DNA of 64,000 bases from the NCBI RefSeq assembly GCF_009765215.1, contig NZ_VLNV01000004.1, forward strand, positions 248,001-312,000, given 5' to 3'. The position numbers were made by a program, and so were the translations under genes. This document shows positions 53,240 to 61,732 of this stretch, piece by piece. Source of the stretch: Lysobacter prati. Its GTDB lineage: Bacteria; Pseudomonadota; Gammaproteobacteria; Xanthomonadales; Xanthomonadaceae. The number at the start of each line of letters is the position of its first letter. Position 1 is the first letter of the stretch. Under the pieces are notes generated by a model. The model was not told the origin of the DNA and did not search any database. It saw nothing but the letters and a program-made list of their open reading frames with translations.

Positions 53240-55939
53240 TCAAACCCCAATCGGATTCGGCTTCTCCCCATCAAGCTTATAAGTCTTGATGGCCCGAGCC
53301 ACATCCTTCCCCGTCATCTTCCCTTCCGCCGCCAGCGCCGCGATCGCGGCGTGCGCGATGTAGTACCGGTCGACTTCAAAGTGGCGACGCAGGTTCGCAC
53401 GCGTATCGCTGCGGCCGAACCCATCCGTGCCCAGCACCGTGTAATGCATCGGCACGAACTCGCGGATCTGGTTCACGTACGTGCGCACGTAGTCGGTGGC
53501 GACGATCGCCGGGCCCTGGCGGCCTTCCAGCAGCGTGGTGACGTACGGCTTGCGCGGGGTGGCTTCCGGGTTGAGGCGGTTGTGGCGGATGGCGTCTTCG
53601 CCGTCGCGCGCCAGCTCGTTGAAGCTCGGGCAGGACCAGATGTCGGCGGTGACGCCGAAGTCCTTGTCGAGCAGTTCGGCGGCGGCAATGGCTTCGCGCA
53701 GGATCGTGCCCGAGCCCATCAGCTGCACGCGCAGTTCGCCCTTCTTGGCCTTGCCGGCATCCTGCAGCAGGTACATGCCCTTGATGATGCCCTCGGCCGA
53801 GCCTTCCGGCATCTCCGGGTGGCTGTAGTTCTCGTTCATCAGGGTGATGTAGTAGTACTCGTCCTGCTGCTCGGTGAGCATGCGCTGCATGCCGTGCTGC
53901 AGGATCACCGCGACTTCGTAACCGAAGGTCGGGTCGTAGCTGCGGCAGTTCGGGATGGTGCTGGCCACCAGGTGGCTGTGGCCGTCTTCGTGCTGCAGGC
54001 CTTCGCCGTTGATGGTGGTGCGGCCGGCGGTGGCGCCGAGCAGGAAGCCGCGCGAGCGCATGTCCGCTGCCTGCCAGGCGCTGTCGCCGATGCGCTGGAA
54101 GCCGAACATCGAATAGAAGATGTAGAACGGCAGCATCTGCAGGTTGCTGGTGCTGTAGCTGGTGGCCGCGGCCATCCAGCTGGCGAACGCGCCGGCTTCG
54201 GTGATGCCTTCTTCCAGCACCTGGCCGGCTTCGTCTTCGCGGTAGTACATGAGCTGGTCGCGGTCGACCGGCTTGTACTTCTGGCCGTGCTGGGCGTAGA
54301 TGCCGATCTGGCGGAACAGACCTTCCATGCCGAAGGTGCGCGCTTCGTCGGCGACGATCGGCACGCAACGCGGGCCCACTTCCTTGTCGCGCAGGATGAT
54401 GTTGAGCGACTGCACGAACGCCATCGTGGTGCTGATCTCGCGATCGCCGGTGGCCTTGAGCAGGCGGTCGAACACTTCCAGCTTCGGCGCTTCCAGCGAG
54501 GTGCTGGCCTTGCGGCGGCGCTTGGGCAGGAAGCCGCCGAGCGCGTTGCGGCGCTCCATCATGTATTCCACTTCCGGCGACTTCTCGCCCGGGTGGAAGA
54601 ACGGCACCTTGCCGTCGGCGAGCTGCGCATCCGACACCGGGATGTTGAAGCGATCGCGGAACAAGCGCACAGCGTCGTCGTCGAGCTTCTTGGTCTGGTG
54701 CGTCGGGTTGAGCGACTCGCCGGCCGCGCCCATGCCGTAGCCCTTGACCGTCTTGGCCAGGATCACGGTCGGCATGCCCTTGGTGTTCACGGCCTCGTGG
54801 TACGCCGCGTAGACCTTGTGCGGATCGTGGCCGCCGCGGTTGAGGCGCCAGATGTCGTCATCGCTGAGGTTGGCGACGAGCTGGGCGGTCTCGGGGTACT
54901 TGTTGAAGAAGTTCTCGCGCGTGTACTTGCCGCCGAACGCCTTGCAGTTCTGGTACTCGCCGTCGACGGTTTCCATCATCAGCTGGCGCAGCTTGCCGGT
55001 GGTGTCGCGCGCCAGGAGCGGATCCCAGTAGCTGCCCCAGACGGTCTTGATGACGTTCCAGCCGGCGCCGCGGAACTGCCCTTCCAGTTCCTGGATGATC
55101 TTGCCGTTGCCGCGCACCGGACCGTCGAGGCGCTGCAGGTTGCAGTTGATGACGAAGACCAGGTTGTCGAGGCCTTCGCGGCCGGCGACCGAGATGGCGC
55201 CGAGCGATTCGGGTTCGTCGGTCTCGCCGTCGCCGAGGAACGCCCAGACCTTGCGGTCGGTCTTCGGCATCAGGCCACGGCTTTCCAGGTACTTCCAGTT
55301 GCGCGCCTGGTAGATCGCGGCGATCGGGCCCAGACCCATCGACACGGTTGCGACCTGCCAGTAGTCCGGCATGAGCCACGGATGCGGGTAGGAGCTGATG
55401 CCGCGGCCGTCGACTTCCATGCGGAAGTTGTCGAGCTGCGATTCGGTCAGGCGGCCTTCGAGGAACGAGCGCGCATAGATGCCCGGCGAGCTGTGGCCCT
55501 GCACGCCGATGATGTCGCCCGGGTGGTCGCCGTCGGCGCCGCGCCAGAAGTGGTTGAAGCCGACGTCATAGAGCGTGGCCGCCGAAGCGAAGCTGGCGAT
55601 GTGGCCGCCGAGGTCGCCCGGCTTGCGGTTGGCACGCACGACCATCGCCAGCGCGTTCCAGCGCAGGATCGAACGGATGCGCCATTCCATCGCGTGGTCA
55701 CCGGGGCTCTTGGCCTCCAGGTGCGCGGGGATGGTGTTGATGTATTCGGTGGTCGGCGAGAACGGCAGGTGCGCGCCGGCGCGACGGGTGACTTCGACCA
55801 TGCCTTCGAGCAGCTGGTGGGCGCGCTCGGCGCCTTCGCGCTCGATGACGGCCTGGACGGACTCGATCCACTCGCGGGTCTCGGTCGGGTCCGGGTCGTT
55901 CTGGAGGATGTCGGTAATCGCGGCGTGGAGAGAAGTCAT
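53240..55939 (-). CDS. aceE: pyruvate dehydrogenase E1 component, homodimeric type
   Basis: An 899-residue E1, the normal length of the AceE type. The thiamine diphosphate motif GDGETDEPES...N is in the first third (FLGDGETDEPESLG then NCNLQRLDG). HSSPGIYARSF and GMGAAGESLNPTHQ are conserved active-site segments. It decarboxylates pyruvate and acetylates the E2 lipoyl group. The E2 and E3 genes are not adjacent here. A convergent terminator separates it from the DUF2075 gene. Confidence 0.97.
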   Translation of the reverse strand: MTSLHAAITDILQNDPDPTETREWIESVQAVIEREGAERAHQLLEGMVEVTRRAGAHLPFSPTTEYINTIPAHLEAKSPGDHAMEWRIRSILRWNALAMVVRANRKPGDLGGHIASFASAATLYDVGFNHFWRGADGDHPGDIIGVQGHSSPGIYARSFLEGRLTESQLDNFRMEVDGRGISSYPHPWLMPDYWQVATVSMGLGPIAAIYQARNWKYLESRGLMPKTDRKVWAFLGDGETDEPESLGAISVAGREGLDNLVFVINCNLQRLDGPVRGNGKIIQELEGQFRGAGWNVIKTVWGSYWDPLLARDTTGKLRQLMMETVDGEYQNCKAFGGKYTRENFFNKYPETAQLVANLSDDDIWRLNRGGHDPHKVYAAYHEAVNTKGMPTVILAKTVKGYGMGAAGESLNPTHQTKKLDDDAVRLFRDRFNIPVSDAQLADGKVPFFHPGEKSPEVEYMMERRNALGGFLPKRRRKASTSLEAPKLEVFDRLLKATGDREISTTMAFVQSLNIILRDKEVGPRCVPIVADEARTFGMEGLFRQIGIYAQHGQKYKPVDRDQLMYYREDEAGQVLEEGITEAGAFASWMAAATSYSTSNLQMLPFYIFYSMFGFQRIGDSAWQAADMRSRGFLLGATAGRTTINGEGLQHEDGHSHLVASTIPNCRSYDPTFGYEVAVILQHGMQRMLTEQQDEYYYITLMNENYSHPEMPEGSAEGIIKGMYLLQDAGKAKKGELRVQLMGSGTILREAIAAAELLDKDFGVTADIWSCPSFNELARDGEDAIRHNRLNPEATPRKPYVTTLLEGRQGPAIVATDYVRTYVNQIREFVPMHYTVLGTDGFGRSDTRANLRRHFEVDRYYIAHAAIAALAAEGKMTGKDVARAIKTYKLDGEKPNPIGV

Positions 55940-56148
55940 GCGTATCGCGGCCCCTATTGGCCGCGCCTCGTGTGGGGCGGGGGTTTAGAGTCCGGATTCT
56001 AACAGGGCGACACCGGTGGACCAGCCTGCTGCAATGGGCCGGAGCGTTGCGACGAAAGGGGGATTGAAAGCTTGAAATCCCTACGGGCGCGAATGGCGCG
56101 GGCGGGGATCGTTACTGCTTCGTTAGTGTCCCGTCAGGACACTTCCCC

Positions 56149-56174
56149 GTCATCCCGGCGAAAGCCGGGATCCA
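56149..56174. repeat. REP-like intergenic palindrome, copy 4
   Basis: CGTCATCCCGGC-GAAA-GCCGGGATCC hairpin, the most regular copy in the window. Preceded by AGTGTCC/GGACACT (about 56124-56143). Between aceE and the EF-hand gene. Confidence 0.75.
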
Positions 56175-56186
56175 TGTGCTTCTGCC

Positions 56187-56507
56187 CTACCTGCCCGGCG
56201 GCGCAACCGGCACGCCCAGCACTTCGCGCTGGAAATTGAGCATCTCCTCGCGGGTCACGCGCTCGTCGTGGTTGGCGTCCATGTGCTCGAACAGCGAGCG
56301 GGCGCCGGCGGCGTGTTCCATTGCGGTGACCACGCCGTCGCCGTCCAGGTCCATCGGCATCGGGTCGCTCGGTGGCGGCGGCGGTGCGGCGACGGCCACG
56401 GGCGCCGGCGCGGGGGCTGGCGTCGGTGGCGGCGTCGACTGCGCCCAGAGCCAGGCGGGTACGGCGACAATGGTCAGAACCAGCAACAGGCGGATTGCGG
56501 CTTTCAT
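56187..56507 (-). CDS. EF-hand domain secreted protein
   Basis: A 106-residue protein with a signal peptide (RLLLVLTIVAVPAWLWAQ), a Pro/Ala-rich spacer, and two EF-hand-like loops: DLDGDGVVTAME and DANHDERVTREEM. Calcium binding is inferred from the loops. Its start codon overlaps the start of the divergent receptor gene in the sequence CATG, leaving both genes without room for their own leaders. Confidence 0.78.
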   Translation of the reverse strand: MKAAIRLLLVLTIVAVPAWLWAQSTPPPTPAPAPAPVAVAAPPPPPSDPMPMDLDGDGVVTAMEHAAGARSLFEHMDANHDERVTREEMLNFQREVLGVPVAPPGR

Positions 56508-58698
56508 GATTGGACCCCCCAGGGACGACAGTTGGGCACACGGTATCGGCCGCCCTGTATGCGCGCTGTCACGCTGGGCCTGGCAGCCACCGGCCATCGC
56601 CGTGGCCTGCCTGCTCGCCCTGCCCCCGGCCATGGCGCAGCAGGCGCCGCCGGCCACGACCCTGGATACGGTCGAGGTGCTCGGCGCGCGCCATGAGCTG
56701 TCCGACTTCCCCGGTTCGGTAACCGTCATCGATGGCGACACCCTGCGTGCCGGGCAGCGGCAGGTATCGCTGGCGGAGGCACTGGTGCGGGCACCGGGCA
56801 TCACCGTGCTCGATCGGCAGAACTACGCGCAGGACCTGCAGGTGCAGAGCCGCGGCTTTGGCGCTCGCTCGACGTTCGGGATTCGCGGGATCAAGTTGAT
56901 CGTCGACGGCATTCCTTCGTCGGCGCTCGATGGACAGGGCCAGGCGGCGAGCTTCCCGCTGAGTGCGCTCGATCGCATCCAGGTGCTGCGGGGGCCGCTG
57001 GCCCTGCAGTACGGCAATGCCGCGGGCGGTGCGATCGTTGGCGAGACACTGCTCAATGGCGGGCACGGCATGGATGTCGACGCGTGGGCCGGATCGAATA
57101 CCAGTGGCCGGATCGCAACCGGCATCGAAGGCGCCAGCGACGACGATGCATGGCGCTGGAGGGCATTGGGCAGTTACTTCACCACCGATGGCGACCGGCC
57201 CCATAGCTCGGCCGAGCGTGCGCAGCTCGATGCAATCGCGCAGTGGATTCCTGGCGAAGGCCAGCGGCTGCGACTGGTCGCGGGCGGTTTGCATCAGCCC
57301 TACACCGACGATCCGCTCGGCCTCACGCGAGCGCAATGGCAGCGAGATCCGCACGGGACCGATCCGGTTGCGGAGCTCTTCGACACGCGCAAGCGCATCG
57401 ACAACGGGCAAGCCGGTGCGCGCTGGGAGGATGCGTATGCCGCGGGGCGCGAGTTCTGGCTGGGCGGATATGGCGTCGCGCGCGACGTCGTGCAGTTCCT
57501 GGCGATCCCGATCGCGGCACAGCGCGCGCCGACCAGTGCCGGTGGCGTCATCGACCTGGGGCGGCAGTCGTCAGGTGTCGAAGCCGGGCATCGCTGGGAC
57601 GGCGAGCATGGCGCGCTGACCCTCGGCGCGGAGGCCGGCTGGCTGCACGAGGAGCGTCGTGGCTACGAGAACTTCGTCGGTACGCAGCTCGGCGTGCGCG
57701 GGCGGCTGCGTCGCGACGAGGACAACCGCATCCGCAGCAACGAGGCATACGTACTGGGCGATTTGCGGCCGGCCGACGACTGGACGGTGCTGGGCGCGGT
57801 GCGTCATGCGCGCCTGCACTTCTCGTCCGACGACCATTACATCGCGCCGGGCAATGGCGACGACAGCGGCAGCCTCGACTACAGCGAGACCGCGGCATCG
57901 CTGGGCGTGGCGCGAGCGCTCTCCCATGGCGAAGTATTCGCCAGCGTCGGCCGCGGCTTCGAGACACCGACGGTGACCGAGCTGGCGTACCGGCCCGATG
58001 GCGGCGCCGGATTGAACTTCGATCTCCAGCCGGCTCACTTCGACAGCGCCGAAGTCGGGGCGCGCTGGCGCTTCGGTTCCGGCGACGCCAGCATCGCGGC
58101 CTATCGCATCGACGGCGAGGACGAGATCGTGCCGGCGGACAACCGCGGTGGTCGCGCGAGTTTTGCCAACGCTGGACTGACGCGACGCGAAGGCGTGGAG
58201 GCGGGCATCGAGGCGCGCTTGCACCCGCGATGGTCCTACGTGCTGACCGTCAACTGGTTGCGGGCACGCTTCACGGAGCCTTTCAGCTATCGCGTGGTCA
58301 GCGGTGGCGTCGAGCAGGTGCAGGAAGTGGATTCCGGCAATCGCATTCCAGGGATTCCGCAGGCCGATGGCTATGCGGAGCTGGCCTGGAACGATGCCAG
58401 TGGCCGGATCATCGCCGCGCTGGAGGCACGCGCCAGCGATCGCATCGCCACCGACGACCGCAATACGGATTACGCGCCGGGCTATGCGCAGTTCGCGCTG
58501 CGATTGCAATGGCGTGCGGCGGCTTCGGGGTGGCGGGCGTTCATGCGCGTGGACAATGTGTTCGATCGCGAGTTTGCCGGGTCGGTGATCGTCAACGAGG
58601 GCAATGCGCGGTACTTCGAGCCGGGAGCGGGGCGTGGGCTGACGGTCGGGTTTGGCTGGGGAAGCAACGACGCCGGGTTCTCGCCTTCGCGGGAATGA
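56506..58698 (+). CDS. TonB-dependent outer membrane receptor
   Basis: A 730-residue receptor: signal region ending at PPAMAQQ, a plug domain (TLDTVEVLG, SRGFGARSTFGIRGIKLIVDGI, VLRGPLALQYGNAAGG) and a 22-strand barrel. Substrate unknown; likely a metal chelate or organic ligand. The barrel should end at TVGFGW, but 12 more residues follow that are encoded by a palindromic repeat. The start is uncertain: this ATG overlaps the divergent EF-hand start, and an ATG at 56559 (MRAVTLG) is in another frame. Confidence 0.82.
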   Translation: MIGPPRDDSWAHGIGRPVCALSRWAWQPPAIAVACLLALPPAMAQQAPPATTLDTVEVLGARHELSDFPGSVTVIDGDTLRAGQRQVSLAEALVRAPGITVLDRQNYAQDLQVQSRGFGARSTFGIRGIKLIVDGIPSSALDGQGQAASFPLSALDRIQVLRGPLALQYGNAAGGAIVGETLLNGGHGMDVDAWAGSNTSGRIATGIEGASDDDAWRWRALGSYFTTDGDRPHSSAERAQLDAIAQWIPGEGQRLRLVAGGLHQPYTDDPLGLTRAQWQRDPHGTDPVAELFDTRKRIDNGQAGARWEDAYAAGREFWLGGYGVARDVVQFLAIPIAAQRAPTSAGGVIDLGRQSSGVEAGHRWDGEHGALTLGAEAGWLHEERRGYENFVGTQLGVRGRLRRDEDNRIRSNEAYVLGDLRPADDWTVLGAVRHARLHFSSDDHYIAPGNGDDSGSLDYSETAASLGVARALSHGEVFASVGRGFETPTVTELAYRPDGGAGLNFDLQPAHFDSAEVGARWRFGSGDASIAAYRIDGEDEIVPADNRGGRASFANAGLTRREGVEAGIEARLHPRWSYVLTVNWLRARFTEPFSYRVVSGGVEQVQEVDSGNRIPGIPQADGYAELAWNDASGRIIAALEARASDRIATDDRNTDYAPGYAQFALRLQWRAAASGWRAFMRVDNVFDREFAGSVIVNEGNARYFEPGAGRGLTVGFGWGSNDAGFSPSRE

Positions 58699-58703
58699 CG
58701 GCC
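58668..58703. repeat. REP-like intergenic palindrome, copy 5, overlapping a stop codon
   Basis: Imperfect hairpin GCCGGGTTCTCGC-C-TTCGCGGGAATGACGG, carrying the stop codon of the receptor gene inside it. Same family as 56149. Confidence 0.65.
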
Positions 58704-58784
58704 TGAGGGGGCCGTGGAGCGTTAGCGCCGGCATCACACGCCAGCGCTATCCTGCGGCGAAGGGGCTCCCGATCCGGTACCGCC

Positions 58785-60767
58785 ATGACCCAGCTCATTG
58801 CCGAGTTGCCTGTGTCCGGTCGCGCGGTGCCCTGGTACCGGAGCCTGCGCACTCGCCTGGTGCTATGGATCTGCGTCGGCTGCGTGGCCGTGCTGCTGGC
58901 GGCGACGCTCATCGTGCAGGCGCGCTCGGCGCGGTTGCTGACCGCGCAAAGCGAACGCGAAATCCGCACGCTCGCCGAACAGACCGCGCTCGGCCTGCAC
59001 GCCACCCTGGAGTCGGTCGAAGTCGGCGCCAACACGCTAGGCGAGGCCGTGCGCGGCGTCGGCCGTGATCCGCACACGCTCGATGCCCTGCTCCGCGCCA
59101 CCGTCGCCGGCGACGACGACATCGCCGGGGCGATGCTGGTGCTGGAACCGGGTGCGCTCGATGACGGCGATGCCGCCTACAGCTGGTACGTGCGCCGCGA
59201 GGGCAAGGGCTACTACACCCAGCCGATGCGCTCGCGCGGCTACGACTACCACGAGCAGCCGTGGTGGAAACGCACCATTGGCGAAGGTCGCGCCTGGTGG
59301 TCGGAGCCCTACCGCAACGCCGCCACCGGCGACCAGATGTTCGTCACCTACAACCGGCCGATCCGGCGCGACCCGGAGGACCGGACGTCGACACCGGTCG
59401 GCATGGTCAGCCTCGACGTCCCGGTCAGCCGCCTGCGGACGCTGATCGGCCAGCAGACGCCCGACTCGCCGGTGCAACGCGTGGTGCTGAGCCCGGAACA
59501 CCTGTACGTCGTGCATCCGTCCCCGGCGCTGGAACTGAAGGCGCGTCTGGACGACCGCGTCGACCAGGTCGAGGGCCGCATGCTGCAGCCGTTGCTCGAC
59601 GCAGTGCGCGAGCGCCGCAGCGCCGACGTCACCTACCTCGACCCGACCACCGGCACGCGCCGCATCGGCCTGGTGCAACCTGTGCCCGACAGCCTCTGGA
59701 CCGTCGCGGTGTCGGTCTCCGAGCAGTACGCGCAGGAGCAACTGCGCAGCACGACGCGGGTGGTCATCGGCGGCGGCCTGCTCGCCGTGCTGGTCCTGGT
59801 GCTGGTGCTGTGGCTGATCGCGCGACCGATCACGCGTCCGCTGCTGGCGTTGACCTCGTCGGCCGGCCACTTCGCCGCCGGCGAGTTCGACTGGCCCTTG
59901 CCGCACACCACCCGCCGCGACGAAGTCGGCCTGCTCGCACGCGCTTACGACCGCGCGCGCAGCTCGATCAAGTCGCAGCTGGCCGAGATCGAACGCATGG
60001 CGCGCAGCCGGCAGAAGCTCGAGAGCGAGCTGTCGATTGCGCGCGACATCCAGCTGGCGATGCTGCCGCAAGCGCCGACGCTGCACGCCGACGGCCATCG
60101 CCTGCAGGCGCATGCGTTGCTGGAACCGGCCAAGGCGGTCGGTGGCGACTTCTATACGTTCTTCGTCCGCGACGAGCGCGTGCTGTGGTTCGTCATCGGC
60201 GATGTCTCCGACAAGGGCGTGCCGGCGGCGTTGTTCATGGCTCGGGCGATGACGGTGCTGGAAGTCGCCACCAGCCTGGGTGGCACGCCGGACAAGGCCT
60301 TGCGTGTCGCCGCCGCGCGACTGGTCGAAGGCAACGACACCTGCATGTTCGCCACTGTGCTGTGCGGGGCGATCGACGCCGGCACCGGCGAGATGGTGCT
60401 GGCCAGCGCCGGTCACGAAGCGCCGGTGCTGTTGCACGCCGATGGCCGCCGCGAGTACCTCGACGTGCCGACCGGCCCGCCGCTGGGCGTCGACATCGCC
60501 GACAGTTACCCGCTCTGGCGCGGCCGGTTGCAGCCCGGGGATGCGTTGCTGGCCTACACCGACGGCATCAGCGAGGCGCTCGACGGCGGACAGAATGCCT
60601 TCGGCAGCGAGCGCCTGCTGTCGGCGCTGCCTGCCGGCGCCGATGCCCGGGGTCTGTGCGAGGCCCTGCTGGCGGCCGCGCACGGGTTCGCCGATGGTGC
60701 CGCGCAGTCCGACGACATCACCGTGCTGGCGCTGAGTTTCGATCCATCGACCGGGGGGAATGCCTGA
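58785..60767 (+). CDS. SpoIIE-family serine phosphatase with sensor domain
   Basis: A 660-residue inner-membrane protein. Helix at about residues 25-46, a periplasmic Cache-like sensor (about 47-300, SWYVRREGKGYYTQPM and EQPWWKRTIGEGRAWWSEPYRN), a second helix (about 325-345), a HAMP domain (ARPITRPLLALTSSAGHF), and a C-terminal PP2C/SpoIIE domain (GGDFYTFF, GDVSDKGVPAALFMA, QSDDITVLAL). It should dephosphorylate a STAS anti-antagonist. First of three genes: TGATG overlap with the kinase gene. Confidence 0.92.
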   Translation: MTQLIAELPVSGRAVPWYRSLRTRLVLWICVGCVAVLLAATLIVQARSARLLTAQSEREIRTLAEQTALGLHATLESVEVGANTLGEAVRGVGRDPHTLDALLRATVAGDDDIAGAMLVLEPGALDDGDAAYSWYVRREGKGYYTQPMRSRGYDYHEQPWWKRTIGEGRAWWSEPYRNAATGDQMFVTYNRPIRRDPEDRTSTPVGMVSLDVPVSRLRTLIGQQTPDSPVQRVVLSPEHLYVVHPSPALELKARLDDRVDQVEGRMLQPLLDAVRERRSADVTYLDPTTGTRRIGLVQPVPDSLWTVAVSVSEQYAQEQLRSTTRVVIGGGLLAVLVLVLVLWLIARPITRPLLALTSSAGHFAAGEFDWPLPHTTRRDEVGLLARAYDRARSSIKSQLAEIERMARSRQKLESELSIARDIQLAMLPQAPTLHADGHRLQAHALLEPAKAVGGDFYTFFVRDERVLWFVIGDVSDKGVPAALFMARAMTVLEVATSLGGTPDKALRVAAARLVEGNDTCMFATVLCGAIDAGTGEMVLASAGHEAPVLLHADGRREYLDVPTGPPLGVDIADSYPLWRGRLQPGDALLAYTDGISEALDGGQNAFGSERLLSALPAGADARGLCEALLAAAHGFADGAAQSDDITVLALSFDPSTGGNA

Positions 60768-61180
60768 TGCGACTGCGACTGCAGATCCCGTGCGAACGCA
60801 CGCAGTTGGGCCTGCTGCTCGATTCGATCGATCAGTCGCTGCTTGAGCATGGGATCGCGAGGGAACTGCGCGACGACATGCGCCTGATCGCCGAGGAAGT
60901 GGTGTGCAACGCCATCGAGCACGGCGACGATGGTGAACCCACGCCGCGCCGGATCGCGGTCGACATCGCCCGGGACGATGACGGGTTGCATGTCGAGTTC
61001 CGTGATAACGGCAAACCATTCGACCCGCTCGACCAGGAGCCGCCAGAGCTGGATGCGGACATCATCGACCGGCCGATAGGCGGGCTGGGCGTGCACCTGG
61101 TGCGCGAACTGGCGCGCAGCGTGCGCTATGTCCGCGAGGAACCTTACAACGTGCTGCATGTGGTGTTGCGTACACGCTGA
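60767..61180 (+). CDS. RsbW-like ATP-binding anti-sigma kinase
   Basis: A 137-residue GHKL ATPase: N-box AEEVVCNAIEHG, G1 FRDNGKPFDP and G2 GGLGVHLV. It would phosphorylate the STAS protein and, when free, bind a partner. One-base overlap TGATG with the phosphatase gene, then 39 bp to the STAS gene. No sigma-B gene is nearby, so the output is unknown. Confidence 0.9.
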   Translation: MRLRLQIPCERTQLGLLLDSIDQSLLEHGIARELRDDMRLIAEEVVCNAIEHGDDGEPTPRRIAVDIARDDDGLHVEFRDNGKPFDPLDQEPPELDADIIDRPIGGLGVHLVRELARSVRYVREEPYNVLHVVLRTR

Positions 61181-61219
61181 TTGAAGGCAGGCTGAAAAGT
61201 CCCCCACCCGAGGTCGCCC

Positions 61220-61606
61220 ATGGAACTCCAGATCCACATCGATCCGCCCAGCAACGGTTCGCAGCGCGTCGCCCTCGGCGGCCGCCTCGACACCCACAGC
61301 TACGCCGAGTTCGACCGGCAGCTCGAGCCGCTGTTGCCCGGCATGCAGTCGTTGCTGCTCGACCTGAGCGAGCTGGTGTACATCAGTTCGGCCGGGATCC
61401 GCTCGATCTTCCGCGCGCGCAAGGCGCTGGCGGGGCATTCGGGTAAGGTGCTGGTGCTCAATCCGCAGCCGCAGATCCAGAAGGTGTTCGACGTGGTGAA
61501 GGCGGTGCCGTTGAACGAGATCTTCTCGTCGGCGGCGGAGGCCGATGCGTATCTGGACGCGATGCAGAGGAAGGTGTTGCGGGGGGATGAGGAAGAGGAG
61601 CTTTAG
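61220..61606 (+). CDS. STAS-domain anti-sigma factor antagonist
   Basis: A 128-residue STAS protein with the phosphorylatable loop YISSAGIRSI (Ser in the SSAG motif). GRLDTHSYAEFD opens the fold. Switch partner of the two preceding genes: the kinase phosphorylates it, the phosphatase reverses this. The acidic tail (GDEEEEL) is not typical. Two repeats follow. Confidence 0.9.
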   Translation: MELQIHIDPPSNGSQRVALGGRLDTHSYAEFDRQLEPLLPGMQSLLLDLSELVYISSAGIRSIFRARKALAGHSGKVLVLNPQPQIQKVFDVVKAVPLNEIFSSAAEADAYLDAMQRKVLRGDEEEEL

Positions 61607-61612
61607 AGGCAA

Positions 61613-61665
61613 AAGCACCCCTCTTTCGCCCTTCGGGCACCTTCTCCCACGAGGGGAGAAGGAAG
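61613..61665. repeat. CCCTCTCCC-related intergenic repeat
   Basis: GCCCTTCGGGC hairpin (about 61628-61638) followed by CTTCTCCC-ACGA-GGGGAGAAG. Related to 12786. Confidence 0.6.
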
Positions 61666-61672
61666 TGCATCA

Positions 61673-61726
61673 ACCCTCCCCCCTTGCGGGGGAGGGACAG
61701 GCCGCGAAGGCGGCCAGGGAGAGGGG
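61673..61726. repeat. CCCTCCCCCC-type intergenic repeat, copy 4
   Basis: ACCCTCCCCCC-TTGC-GGGGGAGGG hairpin, GGCCGC/GCGGCC-type inner hairpin around GAA, then AGGGAGAGGGG. Second member of the pair with 26767. Confidence 0.8.
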
Positions 61727-61732
61727 CCGCCC

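Noticed and set aside
53351-56002. 883-codon ORF opposite aceE
   Set aside because: High-GC shadow of aceE in the antisense frame.
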